From Clostridium sp. D53t1_180928_C8 (GTDB taxonomy: Bacteria; Bacillota; Clostridia; Clostridiales; Clostridiaceae), in the NCBI RefSeq assembly GCF_015667795.1, contig NZ_JADPEL010000001.1, positions 202,574 through 266,573 of the forward strand: DNA of 64,000 nucleotides, written 5' to 3'. A program made the translations under genes and the position numbers. The notes under the pieces were generated by a model. The model worked only from the letters and a program-made list of their open reading frames with translations, ran no database searches and had not been told where the DNA came from. Shown here in pieces: positions 8,761-17,721 of this stretch (the first letter of the stretch is position 1; the number at the start of each line of letters is the position of its first letter).

Positions 8761-9906
8761 ATGAGGAAATATCCAGAAGAATATTTAGAAATATTAAAAA
8801 ATGAAGAGATAGAAATAGAAAATAATGGTGTAAAAATTATATTAAAGTCAATACCGGGAGAGGTAAGAGAAGGGTATTTGGATCCTTGTGAGAAAGCAAT
8901 AATGGAAGGTCATTGGGCAAGTAAAACTAGTAATGATGATCAAAGGATAGAAGAAAATGTTAATAATGATATTAAGGAGGAAGAGCTATCATTAGGTAAT
9001 ATTATCTCAATTATTAGGGATGGTATGGGATTTGCTAATTATAATTTAAATACCGTTGAGATTTATACAAAATTTGAGACAATAACTGATAGTGGAAATG
9101 AAGTAGGGGTATGGCGTTATTATCCAAGGCATATTCAAAAAACTAAAAATAAACCAGCTTTAGTATTTATTCATGGAGGAGGATGGATAGGTGGAACTAC
9201 CTATGTAGTAGAAAATTTTTGCAAACTAATTGCAGAAAAAGCTAACTGTGTAGTATTTAATATTGATTATTCACTGGCTCCTGAAAAGCCATACCCAAAT
9301 GGATTAAATGATAATTATTATGCAATAAAGCATATATATGATAATGCAAGTAAGTATGGAGTTGATAAAAATAAAATTGCTGTAGGTGGTGATAGTGCAG
9401 GCGGTAATTATGCAGCAGCAGTTTCATTAAAGGCAAGAGATGAAGGGATTCCAATGATAGCATTACAAGTGTTAATTTACCCAGCAATAGCTCTTGGAGA
9501 TGCCTCAGTTCCAGGATATAAGTGGTCAGAAGATATGATTAAGATTGCACCTGAATTAGAAGAAAAAGTAAGTCCATTAATAGGCTTAGGAAGACCAAGT
9601 AATGATTTTAGTGATCCAATATTAAAGAGTTATTTGCCAAGTCCTGATTTAGTTAATAATCCTTATGTTAGTCCAATGGTAGCAAAATCACATAGTAATT
9701 TGCCAAAAGCAATATTAGTTGGAGCTGAATTTGATGGACTTAGAATTCAAACAGAGTTTTATGCAAAACAGCTTCAAGATGCAGAAGTTAATGTTACTTG
9801 TTATAGATATAAGGGTATGACTCATGCATTTATTGATAAGTTAGGATTTGTTCCACAGGCTGAAGATTTAGCCAATATTATTTCAGATGCTATTAAAAAT
9901 TTATAA
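8761..9906 (+). CDS. Alpha/beta hydrolase, HSL-type esterase/lipase
   Basis: A 381-residue cytoplasmic esterase-like protein. The oxyanion-hole motif HGGGW (138-142), nucleophile Ser212 in GGDSAGG, Asp325 in GAEFDGLR and His355 in GMTHAF make a complete hormone-sensitive-lipase-type triad. The first 110 residues are outside the core hydrolase fold and include an acidic stretch. It is transcribed away from the sucrose operon and ends in its own terminator. The cre-like promoter site and the sugar-gene neighbours suggest a deacetylase or feruloyl-type role on plant sugars, but the substrate cannot be read from the sequence. Confidence 0.8.
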   Translation: MRKYPEEYLEILKNEEIEIENNGVKIILKSIPGEVREGYLDPCEKAIMEGHWASKTSNDDQRIEENVNNDIKEEELSLGNIISIIRDGMGFANYNLNTVEIYTKFETITDSGNEVGVWRYYPRHIQKTKNKPALVFIHGGGWIGGTTYVVENFCKLIAEKANCVVFNIDYSLAPEKPYPNGLNDNYYAIKHIYDNASKYGVDKNKIAVGGDSAGGNYAAAVSLKARDEGIPMIALQVLIYPAIALGDASVPGYKWSEDMIKIAPELEEKVSPLIGLGRPSNDFSDPILKSYLPSPDLVNNPYVSPMVAKSHSNLPKAILVGAEFDGLRIQTEFYAKQLQDAEVNVTCYRYKGMTHAFIDKLGFVPQAEDLANIISDAIKNL

Positions 9907-9926
9907 GAAATATATATGATTATAAA

Positions 9927-9966
9927 AAATGAGTTGAATCAAAATAACTTTTGATTCAACTCATTT
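9927..9966. terminator. Bidirectional terminator between esterase and GntR gene
   Basis: A perfect 18-bp inverted repeat (9927-9944 with 9949-9966) with a 4-base loop lies between two convergent genes. Confidence 0.85.
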
Positions 9967-10001
9967 CTAATTTAAGTTAAAGTTCATTTAATGATTATAA
10001 A

Positions 10002-10736
10002 TTATTTTGTAGGATGAAATTTTATTGTAGTGTATTGTAAAGGTAGATAATGTTTATTAACTATTATAGGAAATTCACTATTTTTATAAATTTTTTCTTC
10101 TATTAAGTAAAAGCGTTTTTCAGATGATAATGGACATCTTTTAGCTGCAAAATTATTAAAAGTAGAGAATTTAAATTCTACAGAAGTATTAGTACATTGT
10201 TCATAAATTTCACTTTCAAGTAAGTTAAGTAGTGAATCTTTATTATTTAAATCAATATTTAATTCATCTATACTTTCTATAGGAAGTATAGTAAAAGTGT
10301 AAGCTAAAGTTCCTTCACTAGATGTATACCACCTATCAACACAAACAGTTGCAAGAGTTTTCTTTTCAAATATTTTTGTATAATAATCAGAAGGCGGATC
10401 TATTTTAAATTCCATTTCTACATTATCAATTGTTTTTTCTAAGCATTTATGAACTATATGGCCTATTTTTTCTAAGCCTATCTTTTTAGGGGGAGCTTGT
10501 TTTTGAATATAATTACCTTTTCCATGTATATTTTTTATTAAACCATCATCTTGTAATAAGGCTAATGCTTGTCGTAATGTACTTCTGCTTACGCCTAAAT
10601 CTTTTGCTAGTTCGGGCTCGGTTGGTAACTTGCTATTTTCAGGAAAGGTTCCTTCATTTATCATTTTAAAAAGTTTGTTATAAACAGCTACATAAAGTAA
10701 TCCCTTTTTTTTATCTACAATATTTATATCAGACAT
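10002..10736 (-). CDS. GntR-family (HutC/UTRA) regulator, probable nucleoside operon regulator
   Basis: A 244-residue protein with a GntR winged helix (residues about 12-80: NSKLPTEPELAKDLGVSRSTLRQALALLQDDGLI) and a UTRA ligand-binding domain (about 95-240). It is divergent from udp-nupC-deoB and so is the most likely regulator of that operon, responding to a nucleoside or sugar phosphate. GAGGT lies before its ATG. The 12-bp tandem repeat in the udp leader is a possible binding site. The effector is unknown. Confidence 0.8.
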   Translation of the reverse strand: MSDINIVDKKKGLLYVAVYNKLFKMINEGTFPENSKLPTEPELAKDLGVSRSTLRQALALLQDDGLIKNIHGKGNYIQKQAPPKKIGLEKIGHIVHKCLEKTIDNVEMEFKIDPPSDYYTKIFEKKTLATVCVDRWYTSSEGTLAYTFTILPIESIDELNIDLNNKDSLLNLLESEIYEQCTNTSVEFKFSTFNNFAAKRCPLSSEKRFYLIEEKIYKNSEFPIIVNKHYLPLQYTTIKFHPTK

Positions 10737-10841
10737 TTTTTTTACCTCTTCATTAAATAATAAAATACAATATAAAGTATTTGTTTAGATAAATTATAAA
10801 ACATTTATAGTTAATAACCAATAATAATATAAAAAATTCCA

Positions 10842-10879
10842 TGTAAACGATTGACAAGGATAATACAACATGTTATTAT
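10842..10879 (+). promoter_or_regulatory. udp operon promoter with cre-like half site
   Basis: TTGACA (10851-10856), 17 bp, then TATTAT (10874-10879) with an extended TG element (10871-10872) form a near-consensus sigma-A promoter. TGTAAACGATTGAC overlaps the -35 box and matches the left half of a cre site, pointing to catabolite repression. Confidence 0.65.
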
Positions 10880-10890
10880 TAGTCCATACA

Positions 10891-10914
10891 AAACATACAA
10901 GTAAACATACAAGT
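10891..10914 (+). repeat. Tandem 12-bp direct repeat in the udp leader
   Basis: AAACATACAAGT occurs twice head to tail directly after the predicted transcription start. The preceding CCATACAAAAC is partly similar. It is well placed to be an operator for the divergent GntR regulator, although GntR sites are more often palindromic. Confidence 0.6.
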
Positions 10915-10956
10915 TTAAAGTTGTATGGGAAAAAGGTTTATTTGGGAGGAGTTAAA

Positions 10957-11739
10957 ATGATTTATTCACAGGGTTCAGAAAAACAATATCATATAAATGT
11001 TGCAGCTGGTGAAGTAGGAAAATATGTAATTATGCCAGGTGACCCTAAGAGGTGTGCAAAAATAGCAAAGTATCTTGAGAATGCAGAATTAGTAGCTGAT
11101 AGTAGAGAATATGTTACTTATACAGGTTATTTAGATGGTGTTAAGGTTAGTGTTACATCTACTGGAATTGGAGGTCCATCAGCAGCTATAGCATTAGAGG
11201 AGTTAGTTAAATGTGGTGCAGATACATTTATTAGAGTTGGGACATGCGGTGGAATGGACCTTGAAGTAAAAGGTGGGGATATGGTAATAGCGACTGGCTC
11301 AATTAGGATGGAAGGAACAACTAAAGAGTATGTTCCAATCGAATTTCCGGCAGTTGCAAACTTAGAGGTAGTAAATTCATTAGTAAAGGCTTCTAAAGAG
11401 TTAGGAAAAACTTATCATGCAGGAGTTGTCCAATCAAAGGATTCATTTTATGGACAACATTCACCACAATTAATACCTATAGGATATGAATTAATGAATA
11501 AATGGGATGCATGGGTTAGATGTGGTTGTTTAGCGTCAGAGATGGAATCAGCAGCATTGTTTATAGTTGGAAGTTATTTAAGAGTTAGAGTAGGAGCAAT
11601 ATTTTTAACTATAGCAAATCAAGAAAGAGAAAAGTTAGGTTTAGAAAATATACAAGTTCATGATACAGAAGGTGCTATAAAGGTAGCAATAGAAGCTATA
11701 AGAAATTTAATAGCTGAAGATAAGTCAAAAGAAGAATAA
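10957..11739 (+). CDS. udp: Uridine phosphorylase
   Basis: A 260-residue phosphorylase that converts uridine and phosphate to uracil and ribose-1-phosphate. The ATG at 10957 is preceded by GGGAGGAG; the open frame extends upstream to 10870 but that part covers the promoter region and repeat. Family motifs are [10 protein letters not shown] (phosphate site), [24 protein letters not shown], and SEMESAALF near the ribose site. It is the first gene of the salvage operon and is followed by the nucleoside transporter after 46 bp. Confidence 0.9.
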   Translation: MIYSQGSEKQYHINVAAGEVGKYVIMPGDPKRCAKIAKYLENAELVADSREYVTYTGYLDGVKVSVTSTGIGGPSAAIALEELVKCGADTFIRVGTCGGMDLEVKGGDMVIATGSIRMEGTTKEYVPIEFPAVANLEVVNSLVKASKELGKTYHAGVVQSKDSFYGQHSPQLIPIGYELMNKWDAWVRCGCLASEMESAALFIVGSYLRVRVGAIFLTIANQEREKLGLENIQVHDTEGAIKVAIEAIRNLIAEDKSKEE

Positions 11740-11785
11740 ATTATCTTAATTAATAAATTATGGTAAAGAATAGGGAGTTGGGAAA

Positions 11786-12988
11786 ATGAAAATACTTATA
11801 AGTCTATTAGGAATAGTAGTTATATTAAGCATAATGTATATAATGTCAACAAACAAGAAAAATATTCCGTATAAAACTATCTTAAAGGCTGTGTCAATAC
11901 AATTTATTATTGCTTTTATACTAGTTAAGTTTCCTCTTGGTAGGCTTGCAGTTGAAAAGGTTTCAAGTGTTGTAACTAGAATTTTAGATTATGGAAAAGA
12001 TGGTTTAGCATTTTTATTTGGAAGCCTTGCAGATGGTGCAGCATCTACAGGATTTATATTTGCAATTCAAACATTAGGAAATATAATATTTGTTTCAGCT
12101 TTAGTTGCAGCTTTGTATTATTTAGGAATATTAGGGTTCGTAGTTAAAATAATAGGAAAAGCAGTAGGTAAGCTTTTAGGTACTACACAGGTTGAAAGCT
12201 TTGTTGCTGTAGCTAATATGTTTTTAGGGCAAACTGAAAGTCCTATACTAGTTAGTAAGTATTTAAATAAAATGACTGAAAGTGAAATCTTAGTTGTTTT
12301 AGTATCTGGAATGGGAAGTATGTCAGCTACAATAATAGGTGGATATACAGCATTAGGTATTCCTATGGAATATTTACTTATCGCAAGTGCTTTAGTTCCA
12401 ATGGGTAGTATTGCAATTTCAAAAATATTATACCCTGAAATAGAGGAAGCTAGACAGTTTGATGATATAAGTATGGATCGTAAAGGTGATAATGAAAATT
12501 TAATTGGAGCTATTTCAGAAGGAGCTATGAGTGGATTAAATACTGCACTAGCAATTGGAGCTTCATTAATTGCAATAATTGCATTAGTTGCTATGGTTAA
12601 TGGATTTTTAGGCATATTTGGAACAACTCTTCAAGATTTATTGTCTTACTTATTTGCACCAATTGGATGGTTAATGGGATTAGACGGAAAGGAAGTTCTT
12701 ACTGCAGGGCAAATGTTAGGAACTAAGATAGCATTAAATGAATTTGTAGCCTTTGAAGCTTTAGGTAAAATATTAAATGAATTAAGTTATAGAACAGGAT
12801 TAATAATAACTATTTCGCTTTGTGGATTTGCTAATATTTCAAGTATGGGAGTTTGTATTTCAGGAATTTCAGCATTATGTCCAGAGAAGAAAAATACACT
12901 TGCTAAATTAGCATTTAAGGCTATGATTGGAGGATTTACAGTAAGTGTATTAAGTGCAATGATAGTTGGAGTTATAACTCTTATATAA
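11786..12988 (+). CDS. nupC: Concentrative nucleoside transporter, NupC family
   Basis: A 400-residue membrane protein with about ten hydrophobic segments. It shows CNT family signatures: GQTESPIL in the first re-entrant half, ATIIGGYTALGI, and LNEFVAFEALGK and GFANISSMG in the second. It would import nucleosides with a cation, supplying the phosphorylases before and after it in the operon. The preferred nucleoside cannot be fixed by reading; the presence of udp and deoD suggests both pyrimidine and purine ribonucleosides. Confidence 0.9.
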   Translation: MKILISLLGIVVILSIMYIMSTNKKNIPYKTILKAVSIQFIIAFILVKFPLGRLAVEKVSSVVTRILDYGKDGLAFLFGSLADGAASTGFIFAIQTLGNIIFVSALVAALYYLGILGFVVKIIGKAVGKLLGTTQVESFVAVANMFLGQTESPILVSKYLNKMTESEILVVLVSGMGSMSATIIGGYTALGIPMEYLLIASALVPMGSIAISKILYPEIEEARQFDDISMDRKGDNENLIGAISEGAMSGLNTALAIGASLIAIIALVAMVNGFLGIFGTTLQDLLSYLFAPIGWLMGLDGKEVLTAGQMLGTKIALNEFVAFEALGKILNELSYRTGLIITISLCGFANISSMGVCISGISALCPEKKNTLAKLAFKAMIGGFTVSVLSAMIVGVITLI

Positions 12989-13055
12989 ATATAAAAGTAT
13001 GTTTTTACAGACTTAAAAATATATTTAATTAAATAGATATACGAGGAGGATTTAT

Positions 13056-14246
13056 ATGAAAAAGTATAAAAGAATTTTTACAATAGTAATTGATTCACTA
13101 GGAATTGGTGAGATGGAAGATTCTAAAATGTATGGTGATGTTGGAGTTGATACTTTAGGAAATATAGCAAAGTCTGTAAAGAAGTTTGATATTCCTAATA
13201 TGAAGAAGATGGGTATTTCTAACCTACATAAAATAGAGCATATAGATAAGGTATCAAATCCTTTGGGATATCAAATGAAAATGAAGGAAGCTAGTGTTGG
13301 GAAAGATACTATGACAGGACATTGGGAAATGATGGGGCTACATATTACAAAACCATTTAAGACATTTACTGCAACAGGTTTTCCTAATGAATTATTAGAT
13401 GAACTATCTAATAGAACTGGTCATAAAATTGTTGGAAATAAGAGTGCAAGCGGTACAGAGATATTGGATGAACTTGGTGAACATCAAATGAAAACTGGAG
13501 ATATGATTGTTTATACATCTGCTGATTCTGTATTACAGATTTGTGGGCATGAAGAAACTTTTGGTTTAGATGAATTATATAGATGTTGTGAAATTGCAAG
13601 AGAAATAACACTTAAAGATGAATGGAAAGTTGGAAGAGTAATTGCAAGACCATATTTAGGAAATAAGGCAGGAGAATTCAAACGTACAAGTAATAGACAT
13701 GATTATGCTTTAAAACCTTATGGAAGAACTGTGCTTAATGAATTAAAAGATAACGGATTCGACGTAATTTCAGTAGGTAAAATTAATGATATTTTTGATG
13801 GAGAAGGTATAACAGAATCTCATAAATCTAAAAGTTCTATTCATGGAATGGAGCAAACTTTAGAAATTATGGATAAAGACTTTGAAGGATTATGTTTTGT
13901 AAACTTAGTTGATTTCGATGCATTATGGGGACATAGAAGAAATCCAGAAGGTTATGCAAATGAATTAGAAAAGTTTGATGTTAATCTAGGAAAAGCATTA
14001 GAAAAATTAAGAGAAGATGATTTATTAATATTAACTGCAGATCATGGAAATGATCCGACATATTCAGGAACAGATCATACAAGAGAGTATGTACCATTTT
14101 TAGCATATTCACCTTCAATGAAAGCTAATGGATTATTACAAACATCTGAAAGTTTTGGAACACTTGGAGCTACTATAGCTGATAATTTTAAAGTTAACAT
14201 GCCAAAAAATACTATTGGAGAATCAGTTTTAGAGAAATTAATTTAA
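13056..14246 (+). CDS. deoB: Phosphopentomutase
   Basis: A 396-residue member of the alkaline phosphatase superfamily, normal length. It interconverts ribose-1-phosphate and ribose-5-phosphate using two Mn ions. Visible motifs are the metal-binding [14 protein letters not shown] at the N terminus, the phosphothreonine-region [12 protein letters not shown], and the C-terminal [14 protein letters not shown] and [27 protein letters not shown] precedes the ATG. Its position between the phosphorylases and the transketolase halves links nucleoside breakdown to the pentose phosphate route. Confidence 0.93.
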   Translation: MKKYKRIFTIVIDSLGIGEMEDSKMYGDVGVDTLGNIAKSVKKFDIPNMKKMGISNLHKIEHIDKVSNPLGYQMKMKEASVGKDTMTGHWEMMGLHITKPFKTFTATGFPNELLDELSNRTGHKIVGNKSASGTEILDELGEHQMKTGDMIVYTSADSVLQICGHEETFGLDELYRCCEIAREITLKDEWKVGRVIARPYLGNKAGEFKRTSNRHDYALKPYGRTVLNELKDNGFDVISVGKINDIFDGEGITESHKSKSSIHGMEQTLEIMDKDFEGLCFVNLVDFDALWGHRRNPEGYANELEKFDVNLGKALEKLREDDLLILTADHGNDPTYSGTDHTREYVPFLAYSPSMKANGLLQTSESFGTLGATIADNFKVNMPKNTIGESVLEKLI

Positions 14247-14295
14247 ATAGTTAGTAATAAATATTATATAAATTTAAAAAGTAGTTGGTGAAAAT

Positions 14296-15102
14296 ATGAA
14301 TAATAATAATTTAAATGTTATAGCAAAAAATATTAGAAGAAGTATCGTAGAAATGATTTACGAATCAAAATCTGGACATCCGGGAGGATCTTTATCTTGT
14401 ACAGATATAATGACTTATTTATATTTTGAAAAGATGAATATTAATGTACAAAATCCAAAGGATGAAAATAGAGATAGATTTGTAATGAGTAAAGGACATG
14501 CAGCACCAGCATTATATGCTGTTCTTGCTGAAAAAGGATTTTTCCCTAAAGAAGAGTTAATGAGTTTAAGAAAAATAGGGGCTATGCTTCAAGGTCATCC
14601 AGATGCAAAGAAGATCCCGGGAGTAGATGTTTCAACAGGATCATTAGGGCAAGGAATATCAAATGCTGTGGGAATGGCATTAGGACTTAAACATAAAAAA
14701 AGTAAATCTAAAGTCTATGCAATTTTAGGTGATGGAGAGATTCAAGAAGGTTTAGTATGGGAGGCAGCAATGGCAGCAGGGCATTATAAATTAGATAATT
14801 TAGTTGCTATCTTAGATTATAATGGACTTCAAATTGATGGTAAAAATGAAGAAGTAATGAATATTAGTCCTGTAGATAAAAAGTTTGAAAGCTTTGGATG
14901 GAATGTAGTAGCTTGTGATGGGCATGACTATGAGGATATAGATAAGGCTTTTGGAAAAATAGTAGAAGGAAAGCCAACCATGATAATTGCTAAGACCATT
15001 AAAGGTAAAGGCGTAAGCTTTATGGAGAATGAAGCAGGATGGCATGGACAAGCTCCTAATTTAGCACAAAAAGAAGTAGCATTAGTTGAACTAAATAAGT
15101 AG
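14296..15102 (+). CDS. Transketolase, N-terminal subunit
   Basis: A 268-residue protein equal to the thiamine-diphosphate-binding half of transketolase: SGHPGGSLSCTDI, SKGHAAPALYA, and the cofactor/Mg motif GDGEIQEG with the distal Asn in LDYNGLQIDG. The partner half starts 18 bp after its stop with its own AGGAGG, so this is a genuine two-subunit enzyme of the archaeal/firmicute type and not a frameshift. The ribosome binding site (GGTG) is weak. It moves ketol units between pentose and triose phosphates. Confidence 0.92.
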   Translation: MNNNNLNVIAKNIRRSIVEMIYESKSGHPGGSLSCTDIMTYLYFEKMNINVQNPKDENRDRFVMSKGHAAPALYAVLAEKGFFPKEELMSLRKIGAMLQGHPDAKKIPGVDVSTGSLGQGISNAVGMALGLKHKKSKSKVYAILGDGEIQEGLVWEAAMAAGHYKLDNLVAILDYNGLQIDGKNEEVMNISPVDKKFESFGWNVVACDGHDYEDIDKAFGKIVEGKPTMIIAKTIKGKGVSFMENEAGWHGQAPNLAQKEVALVELNK

Positions 15103-15120
15103 AAGGAGGAGATTTTTGAT

Positions 15121-16044
15121 ATGGGAAAAGCAACAAGAGAGTCATATGGAATGGCGTTAGTTGAATTAGGAAATGAAAATGAAAATATAGTTGTATTAGA
15201 TGCTGACCTTTCTAAGTCAACAAAAACAGCTGATTTTAAAAAAATATATAGTGATAGATTTTTTAATGCTGGGATAGCAGAACAAAATTTAATGGGAATG
15301 GCAGCAGGACTTGCCAATGTAGGGTTAGTACCATTTGCTAGTACATTTGCAGTATTTGCAAGTGGAAGAGCTTTTGAAATAATAAGAAATTCAATATGTT
15401 ATCCTAAAGTTAATGTTAAAATAGCGGCTACTCATGCTGGTATAACAGTAGGAGAAGATGGTGGTTCACATCAATCTATAGAAGATATAGCTTTAATGAA
15501 TTCACTTCCAAATATGACAGTTATAGTTCCAGCTGATCATAGAGAAGCAATGCAGGCTACAAAGGCAGCAGCTGAAATGTATGGACCAGTTTATTTAAGA
15601 TTTGGAAGATGTAATACAGAAGATATATTCGATGATAATTATAAGTTTGAAATAGGAAAAGGAACAGAAATTAGACGAGGTAATGATGTAACAGTAATTG
15701 CAACAGGAATGATGGTTTCAAAGGCTTTAGAAGCTGCAAAAGTATTAGAGTCAGAAGGAATTTCAGTTAGAGTCATTAATATGTCAACAATTAAACCTAT
15801 AGATAGAGAAATAATAATTAAAGCTGCAAAGGAAACTAAAGGAATAGTAACAGCAGAAGAACATTCTATAATTGGTGGGCTTGGTGCGATGGTTTCTCAA
15901 GTAGTATGTGATGAATGCCCAACTCAAGTTAAAATGGTAGGAATCAAAGATACTTTTGGGGAATCAGGAACGCCTAACGAGCTTATGGAAAAATATAATT
16001 TAACGTCAAAATCAATTATTGAAAATATAAAGAAATTATTATAA
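15121..16044 (+). CDS. Transketolase, C-terminal subunit
   Basis: A 307-residue protein with the pyrimidine-binding domain (GIAEQNLMGMAAGLA with the catalytic Glu, about residues 55-70; HAGITVGEDGGSHQSIEDIA) and the C-terminal transketolase domain (KGIVTAEEHSIIGGLG). It completes the enzyme started by the upstream gene. 1-Deoxyxylulose-5-phosphate synthase is excluded because both halves have transketolase-type lengths and the operon context is pentose catabolism. Confidence 0.92.
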   Translation: MGKATRESYGMALVELGNENENIVVLDADLSKSTKTADFKKIYSDRFFNAGIAEQNLMGMAAGLANVGLVPFASTFAVFASGRAFEIIRNSICYPKVNVKIAATHAGITVGEDGGSHQSIEDIALMNSLPNMTVIVPADHREAMQATKAAAEMYGPVYLRFGRCNTEDIFDDNYKFEIGKGTEIRRGNDVTVIATGMMVSKALEAAKVLESEGISVRVINMSTIKPIDREIIIKAAKETKGIVTAEEHSIIGGLGAMVSQVVCDECPTQVKMVGIKDTFGESGTPNELMEKYNLTSKSIIENIKKLL

Positions 16045-16070
16045 AAGTATAATGAAAGAAGGTAGATTTT

Positions 16071-16778
16071 ATGAGTATACACATTAATGCAAAGCAAGGA
16101 GAAATAGCTGAAAATATATTATTACCAGGAGACCCACTTAGAGCAAAGTTTATAGCAGAGACATTTTTAGAAAACCCTGTTTGTTATAATGATGTTAGAG
16201 GAATGTTAGGTTTTACAGGAACATATAAGGGAAAAAGAATTTCTGTTCAAGGTACAGGGATGGGAATACCATCTATGTCAATATACTCTACAGAGTTAAT
16301 AAAGGAATATGGAGTTAAAAATTTAATAAGAGTTGGTACTTGTGGATCATATAAAGAAGAAGTAAAGATTAGAGATTTAGTAATTCCTATGTCTACATCA
16401 ACTGATTCAAATATAAATTTAACAAGATTCCAAGGAAGAACATATTGTCCAACAGCAAGTTTTAAGCTTTTAAAACAAGCATATGATGTAGCTGTAGAAA
16501 AGGGATATGATCCTAAAGTTGGACAAGTATTTTCATCAGACACATTCTATGGAGATGATAATGAAGATTGGAAAAGATGGGCTGAATTTGGGTGTATAGC
16601 TGTAGAAATGGAGACAGCTGCATTATATACAGTTGCAGCTAAGTATGATGTAAATGCTTTAACATTACTTACAGTTAGTGATCATTTTATTACAGGTGAA
16701 GTTACAACATCAGAAGAAAGATTAACAACTTTTAAGAATATGATGGAAGTTGCTCTAGATACTCTAGTAGCTTTATAA
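16071..16778 (+). CDS. deoD: Purine nucleoside phosphorylase, DeoD type
   Basis: A 235-residue hexameric-type phosphorylase that cleaves purine nucleosides with phosphate. Motifs are [16 protein letters not shown] (phosphate site), [30 protein letters not shown] (ribose site Glu) and [11 protein letters not shown] (base-contacting Asp). It is the last phosphorylase of the operon and complements uridine phosphorylase. Confidence 0.94.
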   Translation: MSIHINAKQGEIAENILLPGDPLRAKFIAETFLENPVCYNDVRGMLGFTGTYKGKRISVQGTGMGIPSMSIYSTELIKEYGVKNLIRVGTCGSYKEEVKIRDLVIPMSTSTDSNINLTRFQGRTYCPTASFKLLKQAYDVAVEKGYDPKVGQVFSSDTFYGDDNEDWKRWAEFGCIAVEMETAALYTVAAKYDVNALTLLTVSDHFITGEVTTSEERLTTFKNMMEVALDTLVAL

Positions 16779-16822
16779 AATATATTTGTTAATATAAGGT
16801 TTTAGAGTTGAATTAAATTAGT

Positions 16823-16856
<34 letters not shown>

Positions 16857-16875
16857 GGTATGAAGGTGAAGCGAG

Positions 16876-17529
16876 ATGAAAATATTTATTGATACAGCTA
16901 ATATAGATGAAATTAGAAAAGCCAATGAATTAGGTGTTATTTGTGGAGTTACAACAAATCCATCATTAATAGCTAGGGAAGGTAGAAATTTAAAGGATGT
17001 TATAAATGAAATATGCTCAATTGTTGATGGGCCTATTAGTGCAGAGGTAATGAGCTTAAAGGCTGAAGAAATGATTGAAGAGGGAATTAAGCTTGCTGAA
17101 ATGCATAAGAATATAGTTATAAAGATTCCAATGTGTGAAGAGGGATTAAAAGCAACAAAAGGATTATCAGCAAAAGGGATTAAGACAAATGTTACATTAA
17201 TATTCTCACCAGTACAAGCTTTATTAGCGGCTAGAGCAGGAGCTACTTATGTAAGTCCATTTTTAGGGAGATTAGATGATATAGGAAATCCAGGAATAGA
17301 TGTAATTAGACAAATATCAGAAATGTTCGAACTTCATGGAATTGAAACTGAGATTATATCTGCAAGTGTAAGAAACCCAATGCATGTACTAGATGCAGCA
17401 TTAGCAGGTTCACATATTGCAACAATTCCTTATAATGTTATTGTTCAAATGATGAAACATACTTTAACAGATATAGGAATTGAAAAGTTTATAAGTGATT
17501 ATGAGAAGGTATTTGGAGATAAAAAATAA
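16876..17529 (+). CDS. tal: Transaldolase, short (TalC/FSA-like) type
   Basis: A 217-residue protein of the small transaldolase / fructose-6-phosphate aldolase subfamily. [17 protein letters not shown] and GVTTNPSL mark the N terminus; the Schiff-base lysine is Lys83 in [16 protein letters not shown] and ASVRNPMHV follow. Its pairing with transketolase argues for transaldolase activity. It is about 60-70% identical by eye to the copy at 36.4 kb. A strong terminator follows, so it closes the nucleoside operon. Confidence 0.9.
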   Translation: MKIFIDTANIDEIRKANELGVICGVTTNPSLIAREGRNLKDVINEICSIVDGPISAEVMSLKAEEMIEEGIKLAEMHKNIVIKIPMCEEGLKATKGLSAKGIKTNVTLIFSPVQALLAARAGATYVSPFLGRLDDIGNPGIDVIRQISEMFELHGIETEIISASVRNPMHVLDAALAGSHIATIPYNVIVQMMKHTLTDIGIEKFISDYEKVFGDKK

Positions 17530-17562
17530 TTAAAGGTATTATTAAAGCGGTATGATAAAATG

Positions 17563-17605
17563 TAACTTATGGAACAGAAAAAACTATTCCATAAGTTATT
17601 TTTTT
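17563..17605 (+). terminator. Terminator of the nucleoside/transaldolase operon
   Basis: A 12-bp perfect inverted repeat (17563-17574 with 17587-17598) is followed by a run of T. Confidence 0.85.
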
Positions 17606-17624
17606 GTATAATTAAGATTAAGTA

Positions 17625-17681
17625 TTTCCTATAGTAAAGGAAAAAATATATCTATGAATATGTTTTCATTAGGGGTAACAT
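17625..17681 (+). promoter_or_regulatory. manR promoter with inverted-repeat element
   Basis: TTTCC-N9-GGAAA (17625-17643) lies nine bases before a weak -35 box TATGAA (17653-17658), followed by 17 bp and TAACAT (17676-17681). The same arrangement, with the same spacing, occurs before the PTS operon. A weak -35 preceded by an activator site fits autoregulation by the encoded activator. Confidence 0.65.
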
Positions 17682-17721
17682 ATAGAATAAAGTAATTATG
17701 AAAAGATTAGGGTGAATTAAA

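Noticed and set aside
12118-12615. 165-codon open frame antisense to nupC
   Set aside because: It mirrors the hydrophobic codons of the transporter, has no ribosome binding site, and lies wholly inside a well-supported gene.
14296-16044. Split transketolase as a frameshifted pseudogene
   Set aside because: The halves have separate stops and starts, an 18-bp gap with a strong ribosome binding site, and intact motifs; two-subunit transketolases are known.
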